Assembly: GCF_003258595.1 (NCBI RefSeq)
Contig: NZ_QHHQ01000010.1
Location: 122,111 to 186,110 of the forward strand
Length of the DNA stretch: 64,000 nucleotides
From: Acuticoccus sediminis
GTDB taxonomy: Bacteria > Pseudomonadota > Alphaproteobacteria > Rhizobiales > Amorphaceae
Direction: 5' to 3'
The notes beneath the pieces were generated by a model. The model was not told where the DNA came from. It ran no database searches and saw nothing but the letters and a program-made list of their open reading frames with translations. The translations under genes and the position numbers were made by a program. Numbering within the stretch: position 1 is the stretch's first letter; each line of letters begins with the position of its first letter. This document shows positions 55,560 through 64,000 of the stretch, in pieces.

Positions 55560-57488
55560 ATGAGCCAAGCAGAAACACGCGCCTTCGAAGCTGACGTCGC
55601 CCGCCTCCTGCACCTCATGGTGCACTCGGTCTACTCCAGTCCGGACGTGTTCTTGCGCGAGCTCATCTCGAACGCCGCGGACGCATGCGAAAAGCTGCGC
55701 CAGATGGCGCTGACCGATCCGGGCCTGACCGGCGGCGACACGCTTGCGATCGAAATCGTCCCCGATCCTGACGCCGGACGCCTCACCATCTCCGACAACG
55801 GCGTCGGCATGACGCGGGACGAACTGATCGACCACCTCGGCACCATGGCGCGGTCCGGCACCGAGAAGTTCCGCCAGGCGCTCGAGGAGAAGGATCAGGG
55901 CAAGGCCCTCATCGGCCAGTTCGGCGTCGGCTTCTATTCCGCCTTCATGGTCGCGACCGAGGTGTCGGTCGTCTCCCGCGCGGCCGGCTCGAGCGAAACC
56001 TGGCGCTGGACCTCGGACGGCTCGGGCGAGTTCACCATCGCCCCCGCCGAGGAAGGGCCCGAGCGCGGCACCCGCGTCGAGCTGACCCTGCGCGACGACC
56101 ACAAGGAATACGCGCAGGCCGCCACCATCGAGCGGCTGGTGCGCCACCACTCCGCCCACGTCCCCGTGCCGATCAAGCTGCTGGCGGGCGAGGAGACACG
56201 TGAGCTCGTCGACGGCACCGCCCTCTGGGCCAAGCCGAAGTCCGAGATCAGCGACGAGGAATATACCGAGTTCTACCGCTTCACCGCCGGCGCCTTCGAC
56301 GACCCGGCGCTGACGGTGCATGCCCGCGTCGAGGGGCGGCAGGAGTACACCTGCCTCCTGTTCGTACCGTCGATGCAGCCGTTCGACCTCTTCGACCCGG
56401 ACCGCAAGGGCCGCATCAAGCTCTACGTCCGCCGCGTCTTCATCACCGACGACGCTCAGCTCCTGCCGCCATACCTGCGCTTCGTGCGCGGCCTCGTCGA
56501 TTCGGAGGACCTGCCGCTCAATCTCAGCCGCGAGATGCTGCAGACCAACCCGACGCTGACGCAGATGAAGAGCGCGCTGGCCCGCCGCGTGCTCACCGAG
56601 ATGCGCAAGCTCGCCGACACCGACGAGGAGACCTACGCCAAGGTGTGGGACGCGTTCGGCGCGGTCCTCAAGGAAGGCATCTACGAGGACGCGGAACGGC
56701 GCGACGAGCTCTTCGCCCTCACCCGCTTCCGCTCCACGACGCACCCCGAGGGCGGCCGCAAGCTCGCCCGCTACGTCGAGGACATGAAGCCCAACCAGAC
56801 CGCGATCTACTACGCGGTCGGCGACGATCAGGCCCGTCTCGCCGCATCGCCGCACCTCGAGGGCTTCAAGGCCCGCGACGTCGAGGTGCTGCTGCTCTCC
56901 GACCCGGTCGACGCCTTCTGGGTGCGCACGGCGCTCGGCTTCGAGGGCAAGCCCTTCAAGTCCGTGACGCAGGGTTCGGCCGATCTCGAGCAGATCCCGG
57001 TCACCGACAAGCGCCACGTGCCGGATTCGGCCAAGGCGAGCGACATCGCCACCCTCTCAGCCCTCATCAAGGACACGCTGGGCGAGCGGGTCAGCGAGGT
57101 GAAGACCTCGACGCGGCTCGCCACCAGCCCCGCCTGCCTCGTCGCTTCGGACTTCGGCTACGACCTGCAGCTCGAGAAGATCGTCGGCCGCCAGGGCCAG
57201 GGCCTCGGCGCCAAGCCGATCCTGGAGCTGAACCCGTCGCACCCGCTGATCAAGACGCTCTCGGCGCGCGCAGCGACCGGCGGCGCGGCCGACACCATCG
57301 GCGATGCCGCCTGGCTCCTCCTCGGCGTGGCGCAGATCATGGACGGCGACGTCCCCTCCGATCCGGCCGAGTTCGCCGACAAGCTGGTGTCGGCGATGTC
57401 GGCCTACGTGAAGAGCCCGGCCCTGCCGGACCATGCCGACAGCATCGCGGTCGAGGGCGCCGACTCCGGCGGCGACGCCGCCTCCTGA
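55560..57488 (+). CDS. htpG: Molecular chaperone HtpG (Hsp90)
   Basis: Cytosolic Hsp90, 642 residues. N-terminal ATPase: LRELISNAADACEKLR with the Glu/Asn pair, DNGVGMTRDEL, and GQFGVGFYSAFMV. The middle domain has LPLNLSREMLQ with the catalytic Arg and YYAVGDDQARLAASPHLEGF. The C-terminal dimerisation domain starts near residue 515. Length about right, no C-terminal MEEVD, as expected in bacteria. Confidence 0.98.
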   Translation: MSQAETRAFEADVARLLHLMVHSVYSSPDVFLRELISNAADACEKLRQMALTDPGLTGGDTLAIEIVPDPDAGRLTISDNGVGMTRDELIDHLGTMARSGTEKFRQALEEKDQGKALIGQFGVGFYSAFMVATEVSVVSRAAGSSETWRWTSDGSGEFTIAPAEEGPERGTRVELTLRDDHKEYAQAATIERLVRHHSAHVPVPIKLLAGEETRELVDGTALWAKPKSEISDEEYTEFYRFTAGAFDDPALTVHARVEGRQEYTCLLFVPSMQPFDLFDPDRKGRIKLYVRRVFITDDAQLLPPYLRFVRGLVDSEDLPLNLSREMLQTNPTLTQMKSALARRVLTEMRKLADTDEETYAKVWDAFGAVLKEGIYEDAERRDELFALTRFRSTTHPEGGRKLARYVEDMKPNQTAIYYAVGDDQARLAASPHLEGFKARDVEVLLLSDPVDAFWVRTALGFEGKPFKSVTQGSADLEQIPVTDKRHVPDSAKASDIATLSALIKDTLGERVSEVKTSTRLATSPACLVASDFGYDLQLEKIVGRQGQGLGAKPILELNPSHPLIKTLSARAATGGAADTIGDAAWLLLGVAQIMDGDVPSDPAEFADKLVSAMSAYVKSPALPDHADSIAVEGADSGGDAAS

Positions 57489-57690
57489 CCGCCGACCGGC
57501 GCCCGGTTCCGGCCGGGCCGCCGGCCATGACCGCGCCGGGCCCGGCCGCGCGCGGGTTGGTCAGGTCTCGCGATCCGGAACGGTCCCGCCCCGGACGGGG
57601 CGCTCTAGGCCGGACGGGCGGTAGCGGCTAACGTCGGGGGCTACCTTCGTCAGTTCCCGCAACGCCGGCTCCGCGGTCACAGTCTCCGAC

Positions 57691-58293
57691 ATGCCGTTCT
57701 CCACCGACTCGCTCCTCGCCCTGATCACGTTCGCGCTCGCCACCTCGTGGTCGCCGGGTCCGAACAACTTCATGCTCGCCTCCTCCGGCGCCACCTTCGG
57801 CTTCTGGCGCACGATCCCGCACGTCCTGGGCGTCGTGATCGGCTTTCCCATCATGCTGTTCATCGTGACGCTGGGGCTCGGCGAGGTGTTCCGCACGCAG
57901 CCCGCCGTGCGCGACGTCGTCGTCTGGGTCGGGCTGGTGGTGATGCTCTACCTCGCCCTTCGCATCGCCACGCAGCGCGTCGGCATCGCCAGGGACGCCG
58001 CCCGCCCGCTCGGCTTCCTCACCGTCTCGGCCTTCCAGTGGGTGAACCCGAAGGCGTGGGTGATGTCGATCGGCGTCGCGGCGACGTTCGCGTCCGGCCT
58101 CGCGCCGACGCGGGAGGCGGCGGCGACCGCCCTCGTCTTCGTCGTCTCCGGCAGCACCTCGGCGAGCGGCTGGGCGGCGGCCGGCGCGGCTCTCCAGCGC
58201 ATCCTCGGACACGGGATGCGGCTGCGCGTCTTCAACGTCACGATGGGGCTCCTGCTCGCCGCGTCGGCGGTGTGGATGGTGCTCGATCGATGA
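57691..58293 (+). CDS. LysE/RhtB family amino-acid exporter
   Basis: Inner-membrane exporter of 200 residues with about six membrane segments. TSWSPGPNNFMLASSGATFG near residue 19 is the family signature, and FQWVNPKAWVMSIG (about 115) the conserved middle motif. Substrate unknown. Stop overlaps the start of the aminotransferase gene as ATGA, so the two may act in one amino-acid route. Confidence 0.9.
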   Translation: MPFSTDSLLALITFALATSWSPGPNNFMLASSGATFGFWRTIPHVLGVVIGFPIMLFIVTLGLGEVFRTQPAVRDVVVWVGLVVMLYLALRIATQRVGIARDAARPLGFLTVSAFQWVNPKAWVMSIGVAATFASGLAPTREAAATALVFVVSGSTSASGWAAAGAALQRILGHGMRLRVFNVTMGLLLAASAVWMVLDR

Positions 58294-59531
58294 CGCTTGA
58301 TGCGGCCGAAGAAACAGCGCATCACGCTGCGATGACCGCCCCGCAATCGCCGTTCGACCGCCTCCGCCGCATCCTCGCCGACATCCCGCCCGGCGCCCCG
58401 CCGATCGACTTCTCGATCGGTGCGCCCAAGCACGCCCCGCCCGAATTCATCGCCCGGGTGATCGCCGAGACGGCGGACCAGTTCCGCCCCTATCCGCCCA
58501 TCGCCGGCAACGCCAGCTTCCAGCGTGCCGCCCACGACTGGCTGGACCGGCGCTACAGGCTCGGCGGCTGGTTCCGGGAGGCCGGCGCCCTCCTGCCGCT
58601 GTCGGGGAGCCGTGAAGGGCTCGTCCTCTCGGTGGTGACGGCGCGGGACTGGCTCGGCAAGTCGAACCCGGCGGTGCTCTACGCCAACCCCTACTATCAG
58701 GCCTACGTGAGCGCCGCGCACGTCATCGGCGCGGAGGGCGTGCCTGTGCGCACGCCGGACGGCCCCTCGCCGCTGCCCGACTTCGACGCCATCCCGGCCG
58801 AGACGCTCGACCGCGCGATCGCCTACTACTTCGGCTCGCCCTCGAACCCGCTCGGCTCCGTCGCCAGCAGGGCCGACTGGCACGCCCTGTTCGACCGGGC
58901 GGAGCGGCACGACTTCTTCGTCTTCGCGGACGAGTGCTACTCGGAGATCTACCGCGAGGCGTCCGGCCCGCCGGTGGGCGCGCTGGAGGTGGCGCGCGAG
59001 CGTCCGGAGGTGCTGAAGCGCCTCATCATGCTGAACTCCCTCTCGAAGCGGTCCAACCTCGCCGGCATGCGCGTCGGCATCGTCGCCGGCGACACCGAGG
59101 TGATCGGCGCGATGAAGGACCTGCGCAACCAGATCGCCCCGCAGGTGCCCCTGCCGCTGCAGGAGGCCGCGGCGGCCGCCTACGACGACGAGACCCACGT
59201 CGCCGAAAACCGCCGCCTCTACGACGAGAAGTTCGCCGCCGCCGAGGAGATCCTCGGCCCGCTGTTCGGGCCGGTCACCCCTGCGGGCGGCTTCTGCCTG
59301 TGGCTGAAGGTCGACGACGACCTCGCCGTCACCGAGACGCTGTGGCGCGAGGCGGGCGTGAAGGTCATTCCGGGAAGCCTGCTGGCGGCCGGCAAGGGGG
59401 CGGACAACCCCGGCGTCGGGCGCATCCGCATCGCCCTCGTGGCGCCCTATGCGGAGTGCCGCGAGGGGCTCGCCCGCATGGCCGCCGTGCTCGCGCCGAA
59501 GATGGCGGAGACGCAGGCCGCGCTCGGCTGA
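58290..59531 (+). CDS. dapC: Aminotransferase similar to succinyldiaminopimelate transaminase (DapC)
   Basis: PLP aminotransferase, 413 residues from ATG 58290 (or ATG 58332). DFSIGAPKHAPPEFI, FVFADECYSEIYREASGPPV, MLNSLSKRSNLAGMRVG with the Schiff-base Lys, and NPGVGRIRIALVAPYAEC closely follow the TIGR03538-type DapC pattern (SIGEPKH, DECYSEIY, LSKRSNLPG). If correct it acts between DapD and DapE in lysine/DAP synthesis, complementing dapB and murE of this window. The coupling to a LysE exporter is unusual for that role. Confidence 0.82.
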   Translation: MTLDAAEETAHHAAMTAPQSPFDRLRRILADIPPGAPPIDFSIGAPKHAPPEFIARVIAETADQFRPYPPIAGNASFQRAAHDWLDRRYRLGGWFREAGALLPLSGSREGLVLSVVTARDWLGKSNPAVLYANPYYQAYVSAAHVIGAEGVPVRTPDGPSPLPDFDAIPAETLDRAIAYYFGSPSNPLGSVASRADWHALFDRAERHDFFVFADECYSEIYREASGPPVGALEVARERPEVLKRLIMLNSLSKRSNLAGMRVGIVAGDTEVIGAMKDLRNQIAPQVPLPLQEAAAAAYDDETHVAENRRLYDEKFAAAEEILGPLFGPVTPAGGFCLWLKVDDDLAVTETLWREAGVKVIPGSLLAAGKGADNPGVGRIRIALVAPYAECREGLARMAAVLAPKMAETQAALG

Positions 59532-59586
59532 TCCGCGGCGCCCGGCCCGTGTGCCTTCCCGGCCGGGCACGCGGACCGACCGGAGG

Positions 59587-59605
59587 GGGCGGCTCGCCGC
59601 CGCCC
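59587..59605. terminator. Hairpin between convergent genes
   Basis: GGGCGGC at 59587-59593 and GCCGCCC at 59599-59605 with loop TCGCC, in the 148-bp gap between the dapC-like gene and the stress-protein gene. CCGG on both outer sides can extend it. Confidence 0.45.
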
Positions 59606-59679
59606 GACCGGCGGAACGATGTCATGGTGGCGAGGGGCCTGCCGTCGCGCGGGACGGCGAGGACCGGCGGCGGGACCGG

Positions 59680-60144
59680 TCAGACGATGGCGTCGATCTC
59701 GTCTTCCGTGAGGCCGCCCGGGACGATGGTGATCGGCACCGGGTAGGCGCCGGCCTGCCCGCCAGCGATGGCACTCACCAGCGGCCCAGGCCCTTCCGAA
59801 CCCTGCGCCGCACCGAGGACGAGCACCATGATCGACGGGTCCTCGGCGATCGCCTGGCGGATCCCCTCGATGCGGTTGCCGATCACGACCTTGCGCTCCG
59901 GCTGAAGCGGCAGCTTCGGCGCCATCTTGGCGAGCACGCGGTCGAGCATCTCCTCGCCCTCCTGCTCGGCTTCCTCACGCATCAGGTTCTCGACGCCCAG
60001 CCAGTGCTGGAACTCCGAGGTGGCCGCCACACACAGGGCGACCACGGACGCGTTCGTCTTCGCCGCCCGCTTGCAGGCGTAGATGATCGCCAGCTCGCAT
60101 TCGGGCGTGTCATCGACGATGACGAGGAACTTCCGGGTGGTCAT
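59680..60144 (-). CDS. Universal stress protein (UspA family)
   Basis: 154 residues, one Usp domain: FLVIVDDTPECELAIIYAC at the N-terminus. The C-terminal nucleotide loop (G-x2-G-x9-G-S/T type) is only partly kept, as VLGAAQGSEGPGPLVSAIAG and PVPITIVPGG. The ATG at 60144 overlaps the lolA stop by ATGA. Role in stress response is inferred from family. Confidence 0.9.
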   Translation of the reverse strand: MTTRKFLVIVDDTPECELAIIYACKRAAKTNASVVALCVAATSEFQHWLGVENLMREEAEQEGEEMLDRVLAKMAPKLPLQPERKVVIGNRIEGIRQAIAEDPSIMVLVLGAAQGSEGPGPLVSAIAGGQAGAYPVPITIVPGGLTEDEIDAIV

Positions 60145-60770
60145 CGACCGCCGGACCGACGCTTGTCACCAATCACCGGCTGGTAGTCGATCTCGAAGAG
60201 ATCGGGATCGACGTCGACGCCGGTCGAGACGTTGTAGATCGACACGCTCGTCTCCTGCCCCTTGCCGTCGACCACGTTCCACTGCTTCAGCTCCTTGGTC
60301 TCGGAGTCGAAGAGCAGCGTCAGGGCGCCCTCGCCGAACGCGGTGTCCTCCTCGATGCGCACCGAGATGAGGTCCGGCGCGACCTTCACGTCCGTCACCT
60401 TCGCGTCCGCGGTGAGGTCGATCGTGTTGTCGAGCAGGAAGCGCAGCGGGGTCTTCGAGAGAGGCCAGATGTCCTGCGTGTTGCGGCGCCGGTCACGCAC
60501 GGCGACGGACGTGCCGTCGGCGATGATGTCGAGCGATGACGGGCGGTCGTAGAAGAAGCGGACCTTGCCGGGGCGGGAGATCGCGAAGCGTCCCTGGGTC
60601 CGGGAGCCATCCGGCCCGAACTGGACGAACTCGCCCCGCATGGTCTGGATGCCGTTGAAGTACTGGTTGATTTCGGTAAGCGCCTCGTCGGTGGCAGCCT
60701 GTGCGTTCGCCGCGAGCGGCGCGGTGGCCAGGGCGGCGGCGAGAAGTACGTTGCGAACGAATGGTTTCAT
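60141..60770 (-). CDS. lolA: Outer-membrane lipoprotein carrier protein LolA
   Basis: Periplasmic chaperone that carries lipoproteins from LolCDE to the outer membrane. 209 residues from ATG 60770 (GAGGA upstream), signal peptide MKPFVRNVLLAAALATAPLA ending at ANAQA. MRGEFVQFGPDGSRTQGRF and SRPGKVRFFYDRPSS are the LolA core. Same strand as ftsK, with one EEP-family gene between, where many alphaproteobacteria have ftsK next to lolA. Confidence 0.94.
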   Translation of the reverse strand: MKPFVRNVLLAAALATAPLAANAQAATDEALTEINQYFNGIQTMRGEFVQFGPDGSRTQGRFAISRPGKVRFFYDRPSSLDIIADGTSVAVRDRRRNTQDIWPLSKTPLRFLLDNTIDLTADAKVTDVKVAPDLISVRIEEDTAFGEGALTLLFDSETKELKQWNVVDGKGQETSVSIYNVSTGVDVDPDLFEIDYQPVIGDKRRSGGR

Positions 60771-60930
60771 CGCTGTCCTCCGAGAAAGAGAGCCGACCCC
60801 TGTTTGCGAGGGTTCGCCTGTCAGGCCGGTGAATGAGCACACCGGACCGACCCTCGGCAACCATCACGTCACAGCCTTAACGAACTGTCACCATTGCCGA
60901 CAGCATAGACGACGTCGCAATAAGGGAGCG

Positions 60931-61665
60931 TCAACCTGGAAAACGGTCTACCGGAGCCGGCGGCTGCGACCGATCCGCGCCGGACGGGCTCAACGTGACC
61001 GTGATGGGAACATGATCTGAATGCTTCTCATACGCGGCGAATTGGCCGATGTCCACGCTTGTCCAGGTGACCCCGGGTGGGGTCAGGACGTAGTCAATCG
61101 TGAACTCGCCATAGTGGTTCCGGAAGGTCCGCCGACTTTCCCGGCCAAGCTCCTCCCGCCGCTCCGCATGCCACACACTTCGAAGGCCAAGCGCCCGAAT
61201 GTGCGCGAAGAACGGCCTTGACCTCGCGAGTCCCCCGCCGACCCCGTGCATGTTGAAGTCGCCGGCCCAGATGCAGCGCTCCCGGTCCAGCGACGGCGCA
61301 AGGTCATCGATCGCGGCAATACCTGTTCTCGTTCTCGCGACGGAGCCGGTGTGCCCCTTGCGCACGCAGCAGCCGACGACCTGCAGCGCCTCGTCGCCCC
61401 GCACAGCGCGGAAGGGAAGGAAGACCGGGTGATCCGTGACGGCCGGCAACGGCTCGACCGACCAGCCGCCGAAGCCGACCACCGCGACCCCGGTCGGCTT
61501 GCGTCGGGGGGACGCGGTCGGACCGCCGCGCCACAGTGCGTTCGGCGCGAATGCAGCGACGGTGCGCTCCGGCGTCTCGGTGAGGATCGCGACGTCGGCG
61601 TGGAGCGAGCGCACGACCTCCGGGGCGGCGAAGCCCCGCGTGTTCCAGGTGACGAGGCGCATCAT
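60931..61665 (-). CDS. Endonuclease/exonuclease/phosphatase-family protein
   Basis: 244 residues without signal peptide. RLVTWNTRGF at the start, AILTETPE with the metal Glu, IWAGDFNMHG, FTIDYVLTPPG and the terminal SDHVPITVTL form the EEP set. It is smaller than exonuclease III and lacks the full XthA pattern, so I do not call it xthA. It lies between ftsK and lolA on the same strand; 160 bp separate it from lolA. First two codons are both ATG (61665, 61662). Confidence 0.85.
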   Translation of the reverse strand: MMRLVTWNTRGFAAPEVVRSLHADVAILTETPERTVAAFAPNALWRGGPTASPRRKPTGVAVVGFGGWSVEPLPAVTDHPVFLPFRAVRGDEALQVVGCCVRKGHTGSVARTRTGIAAIDDLAPSLDRERCIWAGDFNMHGVGGGLARSRPFFAHIRALGLRSVWHAERREELGRESRRTFRNHYGEFTIDYVLTPPGVTWTSVDIGQFAAYEKHSDHVPITVTLSPSGADRSQPPAPVDRFPG

Positions 61666-61722
61666 GTCGCGCCCGGCGCTTCGACTCGAGGGCGGAGGCG
61701 GATGGTGCCGCGAGGCGGGCCG

Positions 61723-64000
61723 TCAGGCCGCCTCGCCCTCCGCCGGGACCAGGATGTCGCGCTTGCCCGCGTTGTTGGCGGGGCTGACGACGCCCTCCTT
61801 CTCCATCCGCTCGATCAGGGTCGCGGCGCGGTTGTAGCCGATCGACAGGCGGCGCTGGATGTAGCTCGTGGAGGCCTTGCGGTCGCGCAGGACCAGCGCG
61901 ACGGCGCGGTCGTAGAGGTCCTCGGACTCGGACATCGCGTCGAGACCGGTCGAGCCGCTGCCGCCGCCCTCCTCCTCGTCCTCGTCGTCCTCCTCCAGCA
62001 CCGAGTGGAGGTACTCCGGCGCGCCCTGCGACCGCAGGTGCGCCACGACGTCCTCGACCTCCTCGTCCGACACGAACGGGCCGTGGACGCGCTGGATGCG
62101 CCCGCCGCTCGCCATGTAGAGCATGTCGCCCATGCCGAGGAGCTGCTCGGCGCCCATCTCGCCGAGGATGGTGCGGCTGTCGATCTTCGACGTCACCGCG
62201 AACGAGATACGGGTCGGGAAGTTCGCCTTGATGGTGCCCGTGATGACGTCCACCGACGGGCGCTGCGTGGCCATGATGAGGTGGATGCCGGCCGCACGCG
62301 CCATCTGCGCGAGGCGCTGGATCGCCCCTTCGATCTCCTTGCCCGCGACCAGCATGAGGTCGGCCATCTCGTCGACGATGACGACGATGAAGGGCATCGG
62401 GTCGAGGTCGAGCACCTCCTCCTCGAAGATCGCCTCGCCGGTGTGCCTGTCGAAGCCGGTCTGCACCAGACGCGACAGCGGCTCGCCCTGACGCTGGCTC
62501 TCCTTGAGGCGCGCGTTGTAGCCGTCGATGTTGCGCACGCCCAGCTTGGCCATCTTGCGGTAGCGGTCTTCCATCTCCCGCACCGCCCAGCGCAGCGCCG
62601 ACACCGCCTTCTTCGGGTCCGTCACCACCGGGGTCAGCAGGTGCGGGATGCCGTCGTAGACCGAGAGCTCCAGCATCTTCGGGTCGATGAGGATGATCCG
62701 GCAGTGCTCAGGCCGGTGATGGTAGAGGAGCGACAGGATCATCGTGTTGATCGAGACCGACTTGCCCGAGCCCGTCGTACCGGCGACCAGCAGGTGCGGC
62801 ATGCGGGCGAGGTCGGCGATGACGGCCTCGCCGCCGATCGTCTTGCCGAGGCACATCGGCAGCTTCTGCTTGGTGCGCTCGAAGTCCTCGGAGGCCAAGA
62901 GCTCCCTGAGGAACACCGTCACGCGCCGCGTGTTCGGCAGCTCGATGCCGATGGCGTTCTTGCCCGGGATCACCGCGACGCGGGCCGACACCGCGCTCAT
63001 CGAGCGGGCGATGTCGTCGGCGAGGCCGATGACGCGTGACGACTTGATGCCCGGCGCCGGCTCCAGCTCGTAGAGGGTGACGACGGGGCCGGGGCGCACG
63101 TTGATGATGACGCCCTTCACGCCGAAGTCGGCCAGCACGCCTTCCAGGACGCGGGCATTGGCCTCGAGCGCGTCCTCGCTCAGCTCGCGGTCCTGCCGGT
63201 CGGCGGGTGGCGAGGTCAGGAGGGCGAGCGGCGGGAACTCGTAGTCGCCGCTGTTGAGGAAGCTCGGCTGCGCCTCCTTCACGACGCGGCGGCCGGGCTT
63301 CATCGGCTCGGCGGCCGGCGTCACGCGGCTGTTGTCGACCACGGCGGTCGGCGCCCGCGCGAAGCCCTGCTGCACAGGCGCGTCGTAGTCGTCCTCGTCG
63401 TCGTAGTCGTCCCCGTCGTCCGCGTAGGCCTCGGTCTGGCGGGTGTCGCGGGCGGCGGAGGCCTGGCGGACGGGCTCGTCGAACTCCTCCTCGTCGGCGT
63501 AGTCCACCCCGTCCTCGTCGTCGGCGTACTCGTCCTCGTAGCGCGCGGCTTCCGGGGAGGCGTCGTGACGCTCGTCTTCGTAGGCGGCCTCGTCCTCGTA
63601 CCCGGGCTCGTCCTCGTAGCGCTCCTCGTCGTAGCGCTCGTCCTCGGCCATGCCGTCGACGCCGGCGAGGTCCTCGTAGTCGTCGGCGAGCTCGGCCTCC
63701 TCGATCGGCTCCAGCCCCTGATGGGGCGCGCCGCGGCGCTCGACGGCGGCCATCGCCTCCTCGTCCCAGGGCTCGGAATCGTCGACGATCTTCTCCTGCA
63801 GGCCGACGCTCTCGCGGGCGGACGCCTCGTAGCGGGCCTCGGTGCCGGGCGCGGGCTGGAGCTGCTGCAGGCGCGCGGCGGGCCCGCGCAGCGGCCGGTT
63901 GAAGGCGACGCCGGCGGCGGCGCCCATCATCGCGCCCGCGGCGGCCCCGTTCATCGCCCCGGCGGCAGCGGCGGCGGCTCCCACCGCGGCCCCGGCGACG
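61723..64000 (-). CDS. ftsK: DNA translocase FtsK (5' end beyond the window)
   Basis: Division-linked DNA pump. The C-terminal part is here; the frame stays open to base 64000, so the N-terminal membrane domain is missing. Seen: an acidic linker with many Tyr-Glu-Asp repeats (bases about 63380-63700); the motor with Walker [18 protein letters not shown] and Walker [38 protein letters not shown]; and the winged-helix gamma domain ([19 protein letters not shown] to GKRDILVP) that reads KOPS sites. No frameshift. Confidence 0.97.
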   Translation of the reverse strand, partial: VAGAAVGAAAAAAGAMNGAAAGAMMGAAAGVAFNRPLRGPAARLQQLQPAPGTEARYEASARESVGLQEKIVDDSEPWDEEAMAAVERRGAPHQGLEPIEEAELADDYEDLAGVDGMAEDERYDEERYEDEPGYEDEAAYEDERHDASPEAARYEDEYADDEDGVDYADEEEFDEPVRQASAARDTRQTEAYADDGDDYDDEDDYDAPVQQGFARAPTAVVDNSRVTPAAEPMKPGRRVVKEAQPSFLNSGDYEFPPLALLTSPPADRQDRELSEDALEANARVLEGVLADFGVKGVIINVRPGPVVTLYELEPAPGIKSSRVIGLADDIARSMSAVSARVAVIPGKNAIGIELPNTRRVTVFLRELLASEDFERTKQKLPMCLGKTIGGEAVIADLARMPHLLVAGTTGSGKSVSINTMILSLLYHHRPEHCRIILIDPKMLELSVYDGIPHLLTPVVTDPKKAVSALRWAVREMEDRYRKMAKLGVRNIDGYNARLKESQRQGEPLSRLVQTGFDRHTGEAIFEEEVLDLDPMPFIVVIVDEMADLMLVAGKEIEGAIQRLAQMARAAGIHLIMATQRPSVDVITGTIKANFPTRISFAVTSKIDSRTILGEMGAEQLLGMGDMLYMASGGRIQRVHGPFVSDEEVEDVVAHLRSQGAPEYLHSVLEEDDEDEEEGGGSGSTGLDAMSESEDLYDRAVALVLRDRKASTSYIQRRLSIGYNRAATLIERMEKEGVVSPANNAGKRDILVPAEGEAA

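Noticed and set aside
60931..61665. Exonuclease III (xthA)
   Set aside because: Same fold and near the ftsK-lolA location where xthA often lies, but too short and lacking the full XthA motif set, so only the superfamily is named.

Overview
The window is a gene-dense, high-GC segment of a bacterial chromosome. Its gene content and order point to an alphaproteobacterium, most likely of the Hyphomicrobiales (Rhizobiales). Evidence includes the full dcw cluster running into lpxC, bamD and recN, the nfu-tsaB-rimI-plsC-miaB-phoH-ybeY-corC-lnt-XRE-metK-trmB chain, a MaeB-type malic enzyme, DUF2794, and ftsK next to lolA. I do not name a genus. I see no insertion sequence, prophage, CRISPR array, rRNA or tRNA.

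Region 1 (18-21807, all minus strand) is one nearly unbroken division and cell-wall cluster. In transcription order it runs mraZ, rsmH, ftsL, ftsI, murE, murF, mraY, murD, ftsW, murG, murC, murB, ddl, ftsQ, ftsA, then ftsZ, lpxC, bamD and recN. From mraZ to ftsA almost every junction is an ATGA, GTGA or TGATG overlap, so translation is probably coupled throughout. The first real spacer is the 126 bp between ftsA and ftsZ, which holds three GC-rich hairpins. MurE carries the DNPR motif, which predicts meso-diaminopimelate in the peptidoglycan. Two DAP-pathway genes (dapB and a dapC-like aminotransferase) lie elsewhere in the window.

Region 2 (21808-22539) is the noncoding leader of that cluster and the most interesting part of the window. 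A sigma70-like promoter (TTGACG, 17 nt, TATCCC) is covered by three TGGG repeats at exact 10-bp spacing, the form of an MraZ operator. About 330 bp further upstream, on the other strand, are eight more TGGG elements in four pairs, with spacings strictly alternating 10 and 13 bp (23-bp period). This looks like an extended operator for MraZ or another oligomeric regulator. The RNase P RNA gene (22540-22915, minus) follows with its own promoter.

Region 3 (23290-36000) holds an aminotransferase, an unrecognised membrane protein, a TauE/SafE permease with a TIGR02186-type partner, glycerate kinase, a small unrecognised protein, a 770-bp relatively AT-rich gap with DnaA-box-like sites, a mutS-DUF1330-dapB operon and a chemoreceptor.

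Region 4 (36187-41678, plus) has NADP-type malic enzyme followed by an epimerase, a family 2 glycosyltransferase and a Gfo/Idh oxidoreductase, probably a small glycan or polysaccharide cassette.

Region 5 (41754-55432, minus) is a translation, RNA-maturation and envelope block: trmB (fused to an N-terminal GNAT domain), metK, an XRE regulator, lnt, corC, ybeY, phoH, miaB, plsC, rimI, tsaB and an Nfu protein, then a methyltransferase, an EEP-family hydrolase and DUF2794. Region 6 (55560-64000) has htpG, a LysE exporter coupled to a dapC-like aminotransferase, a universal stress protein coupled to lolA, a second EEP-family protein, and ftsK, which runs off the right edge.
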